Below, piece by piece: positions 59,201 to 64,000 of a stretch of 64,000 bases of DNA. The stretch lies in the NCBI GenBank assembly GCA_035714085.1, contig DASTMP010000206.1:15246-79245 (forward strand), read 5' to 3'. Numbering within the stretch: position 1 is the stretch's first letter; every line of letters starts with the position of its first letter. The notes under the pieces were generated by a model, which was not told the origin of the DNA, searched no databases, and saw only the letters and a list, made by a program, of their open reading frames with translations. This stretch comes from JAJVID01 sp035714085 (GTDB taxonomy: Bacteria; Acidobacteriota; Blastocatellia; RBC074). The translations under genes were made by a program, and so were the position numbers.

Positions 59201-59590
59201 AGATCAGTCGAGAAGCTGGCTTCCAAGAACGACGAAAAAAGATCAGCCGAGAAGGTAGTATCCAAGATCGTTGAGAAAAGATCAGATCAACGCGCGGAAA
59301 TAAAGACGATAGTTAAACAACGCGAAAAGACCGGCGACCCGGAGCCGAAATCATCACCCCCCGCTCCGACGCCCGCGCCTTCTCCCAAACCTTCTCCGAC
59401 GGCCGCCGCTGTCACTCCGGCAGTCGCTCATTCCATTCCCAAAGGCGAAGACACATTCACGCTGGAAGTCTGCTCGGTCAGCGGATTACTACCCGTTCAC
59501 GGCGTGTGCAAAAATACGGTCCGGCAGCGGTTCAAACTCGGCAGCGAACCAACGAAGTATTGCGGCGCCTCGCATCACGGAGGCAATTGA
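56237..59590 (+). CDS. Bifunctional penicillin-binding protein (class A, PBP1-type), 1117 aa
   Basis: The enzyme polymerises lipid II glycan strands and cross-links peptides in the periplasm. Order: cytoplasmic N-terminus, TM 26-48, UB2H-like domain about 60-160 as in PBP1B, GT51 glycosyltransferase (catalytic Glu200 in IEDRQFFEHSG; GGSSITQQLVKN 231-242; RKLSEAYMSVILE), then transpeptidase with Ser485-V-F-Lys488, Ser547-Lys-Asn549 and Lys671-Thr-Gly673. After the catalytic part a tail of about 380 residues is Pro-, Ser- and Lys-rich. It includes a 13-residue unit (KRSVEKLASKND + 1) repeated about four times (DNA about 59108-59290). The last 40 residues (VCSVSGLLPVHGVC, GSEPTKYC) are a Cys-rich post-transpeptidase motif, and a degenerate copy (VCDIDPATG, AGTEPTG) stands near 739-770. 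Confidence 0.95.
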   Translation: MARQDFRYLTWRQAPFKRAYYHATSRIVIAPLLIIGLILIGAFFYYYNRYSAIIDAGLRGDIFVRSAGIYAAPLTIRDGSGTRLSDVIAQLRKLGYQQGPAVANDKRGHYSTRNNVLEIYPGSDTKIDGDKAFPNLRVTFTRNGESVQKMVDLDNQQQLGQAQIEPELISSVVNQEREKRKIIDYKDLPKTLVDGITSIEDRQFFEHSGINWRGVLRALSRDFQTGEIKEGGSSITQQLVKNFFLKPDRTWKRKLSEAYMSVILEQRLSKEEIMAMYCNQIYLGQRGGFSINGFGEAARSYFGKDVSQLSLQESALLAGIIQSPNYYSPFTHADRAIERRNKVLDDMVETDKITRDQAIAAKKAPLGVVATQSGGVDASDAPYFIDYLTRQVESQYDERDGSLRSLRIYSTIDLELQHAAYQAVSKRMLEVDKLFAKRKGGAAGLQAAMVAMNAKTGEILAMVGGRDYAQSQLNRATDARRQPGSVFKPFVYATAIAAGADNPSNPITTATTFIDEPKTFQGGYSPSNFGDNFTMGPITLRDALVKSKNVITVELAQTVGLGNVARLAEKAGLTKVQQVLSMALGTAEQTPLQMTSAYTTFANGGRRIAPVAVKRVTSKDGTTLFESRAEKRDVMSPQVAYIMTSMMQDVLDHGTGTRVRQMGFTGVAAGKTGSSKDAWFAGYTPNLVCVVWVGFDNNDDIKLTGGVVAAPIWADFMIRALRIRPELGGTFEAPTEGLVVCDIDPATGAAPSDATTATRREIFLAGTEPTGAQPAPEGPVPIPDSSSTADGASSAPKSPDDNGRAASGAGIPLPPDARRPEPRPESTPSQKWSFGARLKDFLGLGSSPKPKPTPTPSPTPKPAQEDALRSPQRQFQGPAQATTPRTTPTLKPVAFDTISATGATIPTVTPKQKPPPRSQVATRPRRVTERNQSEKFIAKSPGESRSAPPHKEKSAANKNDQKRSVEKLASKNNEKKSVEKLASKNDQKRSVEKLASKNDEKRSAEKVVSKIVEKRSDQRAEIKTIVKQREKTGDPEPKSSPPAPTPAPSPKPSPTAAAVTPAVAHSIPKGEDTFTLEVCSVSGLLPVHGVCKNTVRQRFKLGSEPTKYCGASHHGGN

Positions 59591-59802
59591 TGGCGGCCGA
59601 ACTCAAAATCCCTTCAATTCGAGAATATCTATTGATCGCGCAGGATCGTTGCCACGTTGAGCATTACGCCAGACAAACAGCCAATCAATGGTTGCTTACA
59701 GAGTTCAATGACCTGCAAGATACGATTTACCTATCTTCGATTAATTGCCGTCTGACATTGTCGGATGTCTACGACAAAGTGAAATGGCCTGAAGCGGAAT
59801 GA
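59590..59802 (+). pseudogene. C-terminal remnant of a Uma2-family (DUF820) endonuclease
   Basis: The 70 residues MAAELKIPSIREYLLIAQDR...DVYDKVKWPEAE match the last third of Uma2-family putative endonucleases: IPSxxEYLLIxQDR, VEHYxRQxxxxWLLTE, LSSINCRLTLSDVYDKV. Whole members are about 190 aa, and the N-terminal part with the PD-(D/E)XK catalytic residues is missing. The ATG overlaps the PBP stop by one base (TGATG), so the fragment could still be translated, but no nuclease activity is expected. Upstream sequence in this frame is PBP tail, so a deletion or insertion joined the two. Confidence 0.75.
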
Positions 59803-59975
59803 CTCCGCGCCAGGGCGGCAACCCGCGCTTCAGCCCTGTACCTGGGCTTACATCTCCGCTATTCTCTCCGCGCCTTTTTAATAGCGATCTCAGGTCGCTC
59901 ATGCTCACTGCTCTGTAAATATTCAGATCGCTTACGCCATCTTTACTATAACAAGATCAAAAAGGGGTTTTGAAA

Positions 59976-62363
59976 ATGGAGAACGCCGGCAATACTCCGA
60001 ACGCATCAATGTCGCCGTCTCGACATCTTGTTTCGCGCATCGGCGGCGCCCGGTTGCGGCGATTTCTGATGTTGCTAATCGCGATGCTCGGCCTGTTCAC
60101 GGCGGCGATCATCGTCATCGGCTTGATCCCGTTCGCTCCCGACATCCCGCCCGCCGGATTGACCAACGGCAATCCGGGTGGCGGGGGCCTGCGGCGCGAG
60201 TTTCCAGAAATGAAGTTGCGCCCCGGCAACCAGACGACGCGGGAAAAGATCGAGTTGGGCCGGTTGCTCTACTTCGACCCTGTGCTCTCGGGCGACAACG
60301 AGCAATCCTGCGCCACTTGCCACCATCCCGATCTGGGCTTCAGCGACGGGCGTCGTACTTCAATGGGGTTCGGCGGCAGGGGCGTAGGCCCCGACCGCCA
60401 GGGCGGCAAACAGGTTCGACGCTCCGCTCCGACGATCTGGAACGCGGCGTTCAACCACAAACAGTTCTGGGACGGGCGCGCGAACGATCTCGAAGAACAG
60501 GCGCGATTCCCAATCACTTCGCCCGACGAGATGAATCAGAACCCCGACGAACTGGTCAAAGAGCTGAAGGCCATCCCGGAATACGTCCGTTTGTTCGACA
60601 TAGCGTTCAGCGGCGACGGTGGCTCGGCGGTGACCTTCAATAACGCGACTTCGGCGATCGCGGCTTTCGAGCGAACGATCATCAGCGACAGCTCTCCGTT
60701 CGACCGCTACGCAAAGGGCGACCAGACAGCGTTGACCGCCGCCGAGCGCCGCGGTCTGACTCTCTTCCGCTCGCTCAAGACGCGCTGCTTTGAATGCCAC
60801 GGCTTCCCCACATTCGCCAACCCCGATTTCAAAGTCATTGGCGTCCCCAAAATGCCCGGCCAGCCGGACGATTTCGGACGTTCGGAGATCGAAGGCGGCG
60901 AGCCTTACAAAAACGCCTTCAAAGTCCCGACGCTGCGCAACGTGGCGTTGACCGCCCCCTACATGCACAACGGCAGATTCCAGACGTTGGATGAGGTCAT
61001 TGATTTTTACGCCAACGGCGGCGGCCATGGAGAAGGGCTAAACCTGCCGAACCTCGATGACAAAATTCGCGGTTTCAAAATCTCCAACCAGGAGAAGAGA
61101 GACCTGATCGCTTTCCTACAGGCGCTGACCGACGAATCGAAGAAGCCCGAGATCCCTGAAAAAGTCCCTTCCGGCCTGCCCGTCGTTCCGCGCCTGGCGA
61201 AGGATGCTCGAGGCCCTGCCATCTTGCGGCCGGCTGGCGTCGCCGCGACAGCCGGAGTTAGGCCAACGGCGGCGGTCGGCGCCTCCTTAAAGCCCAACCC
61301 GCCGCAGCGCCAACCGGCAGTGTTGCGCATCAACCCGGGCGAATCGATCCAGGCCGCGCTGGAGCGCTGCGTCCCCGGCGACACGATCGAAATCAGCCCC
61401 GGCGTGTATAACGAAACGCTTCTCGTGGACGTGGACAACATTACGATCCGCGGCTTAAAGGAGAACGACCGGCGCCCGATCCTCGACGGCCAAAATAAAC
61501 TGACTGACGCCGTGATCACTTCGAGCCACAACTTCACGATCGAGAATCTAGTCATCAAGGATTACGTCAATAACGGCGTCACCGTCCACGGCGGCCTGAA
61601 CGCGACCTTCCGCGATCTGGAGATTCACAACGCGGGACTTTACGGCGTCTACCCGGTCGAGTGCAGGGGCGTGCTCGTCGAACGCGTGCTGGCCACCGGC
61701 ATTAAGGACGCCGCGATCTACGTGGGCCAATCGCGCGACATCATCGTCAGAGATTGCGAGGTCCACTCGAACGTTACCGGCATCGAGATCGAAAATTCGG
61801 TCCACGCGCTGGTCGAAAACAACTATGCGCATGACAACACTGGCGGCATCCTCGTCTTCTTGCTGCCTAACAATCCGTCGAAAGTCGGCAGCGTCACGAC
61901 CGTTAGAAATAACCGGATCATCAACAACAATCACTCGAATTTCGGCGACCCGACCTCTACCGTCGGCAAAGTTCAACCGGGCACGGGGATGTTGATTATG
62001 GCCGCCGACCGCACGACAGTGACCGAGAACGAGATTCGTGGCAACGATTCATTCGGCGTCGCAGTAGTCGGCCTGGCCATCGCGTTTCCGAAAGGCAAGG
62101 TTTTCGACGTAGGCGCCATCCCCGAAGGCAACAGAATATTCAACAATAAATTCTCCCTGAACGGCCGCAACCCCGGCCCGCTGGTGAAACAATTGGGCGC
62201 GATGAATGTCGATATCCTGTGGGACGGAAGCGGCTGGGATAATTCATTCGAGCAATCGGCCGTGAAGAGGTTTCCCGCGATGCTTCCGACCGACAATTGG
62301 CCAGATGTCTTTCGCCGGGCGTATGCGCGCGTTTATTCGTTCGTACGCGACAAGATGATGTGA
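59976..62363 (+). CDS. Di-haem cytochrome c peroxidase/MauG-like domain fused to parallel beta-helix domain, 795 aa
   Basis: A single N-terminal TM anchor (FLMLLIAMLGLFTAAIIVIG, about 30-50) puts the rest outside the cytoplasm. Residues 70-385 are a bacterial cytochrome c peroxidase-type domain. Haem-binding CATCH is at 112-116 and CFECH at 271-275. A first-domain signature (GRLLYFDPVLSGD, SCATCHHPDLGFSD) and the distal APYMHNGRFQTLDEVIDFY with its Met ligand are also present. A Pro/Ala-rich linker (about 395-440) leads into a right-handed beta-helix of NosD/pectate-lyase type (440-760; PGESIQAALERCVPGDTIEISPGVY, then repeated short turns such as NGVTVHG, GIEIENS). AAAGGGG lies 8 nt before the ATG. 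The peroxidase half likely reduces H2O2 or oxidises a substrate; the beta-helix may bind polysaccharide. Confidence 0.9.
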   Translation: MENAGNTPNASMSPSRHLVSRIGGARLRRFLMLLIAMLGLFTAAIIVIGLIPFAPDIPPAGLTNGNPGGGGLRREFPEMKLRPGNQTTREKIELGRLLYFDPVLSGDNEQSCATCHHPDLGFSDGRRTSMGFGGRGVGPDRQGGKQVRRSAPTIWNAAFNHKQFWDGRANDLEEQARFPITSPDEMNQNPDELVKELKAIPEYVRLFDIAFSGDGGSAVTFNNATSAIAAFERTIISDSSPFDRYAKGDQTALTAAERRGLTLFRSLKTRCFECHGFPTFANPDFKVIGVPKMPGQPDDFGRSEIEGGEPYKNAFKVPTLRNVALTAPYMHNGRFQTLDEVIDFYANGGGHGEGLNLPNLDDKIRGFKISNQEKRDLIAFLQALTDESKKPEIPEKVPSGLPVVPRLAKDARGPAILRPAGVAATAGVRPTAAVGASLKPNPPQRQPAVLRINPGESIQAALERCVPGDTIEISPGVYNETLLVDVDNITIRGLKENDRRPILDGQNKLTDAVITSSHNFTIENLVIKDYVNNGVTVHGGLNATFRDLEIHNAGLYGVYPVECRGVLVERVLATGIKDAAIYVGQSRDIIVRDCEVHSNVTGIEIENSVHALVENNYAHDNTGGILVFLLPNNPSKVGSVTTVRNNRIINNNHSNFGDPTSTVGKVQPGTGMLIMAADRTTVTENEIRGNDSFGVAVVGLAIAFPKGKVFDVGAIPEGNRIFNNKFSLNGRNPGPLVKQLGAMNVDILWDGSGWDNSFEQSAVKRFPAMLPTDNWPDVFRRAYARVYSFVRDKMM

Positions 62364-62389
62364 GCCTCGATCCTGAAACGATAAAAATC

Positions 62390-62465
62390 TCATCCACAAA
62401 GCTACACGAAGAGGCGCTAAGGATTGATTTCATCTTCGTGGTCCTTTGTGTGGCTTTGTGGATGA
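62390..62465. repeat. Inverted repeat between the peroxidase fusion and the DUF2167 gene
   Basis: Arms at 62390-62407 and 62448-62465 pair at 17 of 18 positions around 40 nt. The words CACAAAGCCACACAAAG/CTTCGTGG are typical of dispersed intergenic repeats. Its right arm ends 7 nt before the AAGGAG of the next gene, so the RNA fold could affect that ribosome-binding site. Confidence 0.7.
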
Positions 62466-62484
62466 CTCTCTAAGGAGAACCCGT

Positions 62485-63480
62485 ATGAAGAAAATCCTTG
62501 TATGCCTGATCCTTGTCCTCTCGACCATTCTCACAATCCCCGACTCGACGGTCGCAACAGCGCAAAAGAAAGAGCGGAAGTCTGAGAAAGAGCCGGCCGC
62601 CGGAACAAAACAGATACCTCAAGAGCAGCTCGATTCAATGCTCAAAGCGATGAAAGAGAGCGAGGAGATCGCCTCGAAGCTGAAATTCCAGGACGGCGAG
62701 GTCAAGCTCAAAGATGGTCTGGCCACGCTCAAATTGCCTGCGAGTTTCCATTACCTCGATCCGGACCAGACCGACACGGTCCTGGTTAAACTATGGGGCA
62801 ACCCGCCCAGACAGGAGAAGACCTTGGGAATGCTCTTCCCCGCTGAGATCAGCCTGTCCGACCCGGAATCCTGGGGCGTGGTGATCACTTACGACGAAGA
62901 CGGGTACGTGAAAGACGACGAGGCCGCCAACATCAATTACAACGATTTGCTCAAAGAGATGCAGGATGGTACGCGCGAATCTAGCCAGGAACGAATCAAG
63001 CAGGGCTACGAAGCCATCGAATTGATCGGCTGGGCGGCGCCGCCGCATTACGACAAGGCCGCGCACAAACTTTACTGGGCCAAGGAGCTGAGCTTCGGCG
63101 GCGAATCGGAACACACATTGAATTACGACATCCGCGCGCTGGGTCGCCGCGGCGTGCTCTCGCTCAACGCCGTCGCCTCGATGGACCAGTTGCAGGCGAT
63201 CGAAAAGGACATGCGGGAGGTTCTCAGTTTCGTCGAATTCAACGAAGGCCATCGCTACGGCGATTACGTAGCGGGAGTGGACAAAGTCGCGGCCTACGGC
63301 ATCGGCGCATTGATCGCGGGGGGGGTGCTGGCGAAGGTAGGATTTTTCAAATTGCTCCTGGGCGCGCTGATCGCGGGCAAGAAATTCGTGATCGTAGCGC
63401 TGGTGGCGCTGGGCGCTTTTCTGAAGAAACTGTTTTCAGGCAGGCGAAAAGAGGAGACCGGGCCGAGCGCGGTTGAATAA
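62485..63480 (+). CDS. DUF2167 membrane protein, 331 aa
   Basis: The ATG at 62485 with AAGGAG 7 nt upstream is preferred over an in-frame ATG at 62446. A signal peptide (ILVCLILVLSTILTI) is followed by a charged stretch and the DUF2167 body: LPASFHYLDPDQTDTVLVKLWGNPP, SWGVVITYDEDGYVKDDEA, GWAAPPHYDKAAHKLYWAKEL, and LNYDIRALGRRGVLSLNAV. Two C-terminal hydrophobic segments (VAAYGIGALIAGGVLAKVGFFKLLLGALIA, KKFVIVALVALGAFLKKLF) then a Lys/Arg end anchor it in the membrane. The family is widespread but of unknown function. Length and layout are normal. Confidence 0.9.
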   Translation: MKKILVCLILVLSTILTIPDSTVATAQKKERKSEKEPAAGTKQIPQEQLDSMLKAMKESEEIASKLKFQDGEVKLKDGLATLKLPASFHYLDPDQTDTVLVKLWGNPPRQEKTLGMLFPAEISLSDPESWGVVITYDEDGYVKDDEAANINYNDLLKEMQDGTRESSQERIKQGYEAIELIGWAAPPHYDKAAHKLYWAKELSFGGESEHTLNYDIRALGRRGVLSLNAVASMDQLQAIEKDMREVLSFVEFNEGHRYGDYVAGVDKVAAYGIGALIAGGVLAKVGFFKLLLGALIAGKKFVIVALVALGAFLKKLFSGRRKEETGPSAVE

Positions 63481-63538
63481 TCCGCTCTCTCCTCGGCCTA
63501 GCATAGCAAGCCCAATTTCATCAACTCATCAAAACAAG

Positions 63539-63581
63539 GAGCCTGGCCGCTACGGATGTCACATTCGCAGTGGCCAGGCTC
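63539..63581. terminator. Hairpin between convergent genes, probable bidirectional terminator
   Basis: GAGCCTGGCC (63539-63548) and GGCCAGGCTC (63572-63581) are exact complements around 23 nt. The hairpin lies 59 nt past the DUF2167 stop and 51 nt past the stop of the minus-strand TonB receptor. On the minus strand a T-rich stretch (TTGTTTTG) follows, fitting an intrinsic terminator in that direction. On the plus strand the run is weak. Confidence 0.55.
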
Positions 63582-63631
63582 AGGTTTCAGGCATTCAACT
63601 CGTAATTAAGACCTCGGCTTACGCCAGGCGA

Positions 63632-64000
63632 CTAAAAGTTGATGCCCAGAATAAAGTTGATTTGGCGGCCAAAGTTCGTTTCTACACTTCTGGTGGAGCT
63701 GATGCGGCCGAAGTTGGCGGCGTCAAAGTTCAGAGAATTGAAAAGGAAATTGGCGTTATTGAACGCGTTGATGAGGTTAAACTTGAATTCCACGTCCGCT
63801 TTCTCATAAACGCGCGTCCGTTTTGTAAGACTGAGATCCACCTGAGAGAATCCCGGCCCGTTGATCGAGTTGCGCGGGAAGTTGCCGAACGTGCCTGGCG
63901 CCGGGGCCGCAAGCAGTCCCGGTTTGAGAGTCGCGCCGGTAAACTGACCCGCCGCGTTCCTGGTGATGTTCAGCAGCTTCGGATCGATGAAGAACACGCC
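63632..64000 (-). CDS. TonB-dependent receptor, C-terminal end (Oar/CarboxypepD_reg-like), partial
   Basis: The frame is open to the window edge; 122 residues are visible. FFIDPKLL, the NFPRNSINGPGFSQVDLSLTKRT segment, VEFKFNLINAFNNANF, and the final strand ending INFILGINF with a terminal Phe are typical of the last beta strands of outer-membrane TonB receptors, especially the large Oar-like ones abundant in acidobacteria. These import ligands such as oligosaccharides or peptides using TonB energy. The start and plug domain lie outside the window, so the ligand cannot be guessed. Confidence 0.85.
   Translation of the reverse strand, partial: GVFFIDPKLLNITRNAAGQFTGATLKPGLLAAPAPGTFGNFPRNSINGPGFSQVDLSLTKRTRVYEKADVEFKFNLINAFNNANFLFNSLNFDAANFGRISSTRSVETNFGRQINFILGINF

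Noticed and set aside
59029..59265. Minus-strand repetitive frame (LEASFSTDLFWSF units)
   Set aside because: It is the complement of the repetitive PBP tail and has no independent support.

Overview
The window comes from a GC-rich bacterium that is very probably an acidobacterium, most likely of the Blastocatellia type (class is inferred). The main clue is a large paralogous family of long permeases with two MacB_PCD/FtsX modules each and no ATPase beside them, the 'Acidobacterial Duplicated Orphan Permease' (ADOP) family, together with acidobacterial-type PadR regulators and an Oar-like TonB receptor end.

Bases 1-52519 are dominated by 18 ADOP genes, here ADOP-1 to ADOP-18 from left to right. 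ADOP-1 to -3 lie on the plus strand. ADOP-4 to -18 lie on the minus strand. The two groups converge on a repeat-filled spacer at 7930-8451. ADOP-10 to -4 form one tight operon with 4-base start/stop overlaps or gaps of 5-14 bases. ADOP-12 and -11 follow a PadR gene (33175-33501) whose promoter lies inside a 14-bp inverted repeat. ADOP-16, -15 and -14, then -13 after a 500-base spacer, follow a second PadR gene (46936-47301). ADOP-17 and -18 stand alone upstream. A secreted RidA-like protein and a MerR regulator with a 19-bp-spacer promoter sit between the two PadR blocks.

Three architectures occur. Type A (ADOP-2 to -12) has an Arg/Trp-rich N-terminal prefix of about 80 residues. Type B (ADOP-13 to -16) has an ELDEEIRAHLEME-type prefix. 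ADOP-17 and -18 have no prefix. In all eleven type-A genes the prefix ends at an internal ATG preceded by GGAGG, at the position where the prefix-less genes start. The spacers before ADOP-14 and -15 are both 76 nt and keep a 30-nt relic of the padR 3' end, including its stop codon, so the array appears to have grown by duplication of a padR-permease unit. No ABC ATPase was seen in the window.

Bases 52888-64000 hold unrelated genes: a class II aldolase-like protein, a secreted protein of unknown function, a NYN-domain nuclease, a bifunctional penicillin-binding protein with an unusual repetitive tail, a truncated Uma2 remnant, a fusion of di-haem cytochrome c peroxidase with a parallel beta-helix, a DUF2167 membrane protein and the end of a TonB-dependent receptor. 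Intergenic spaces are rich in hairpins, heptamer tandem repeats and one 294-bp foldback element. No rRNA, tRNA, CRISPR array, transposase or integrase was recognised.
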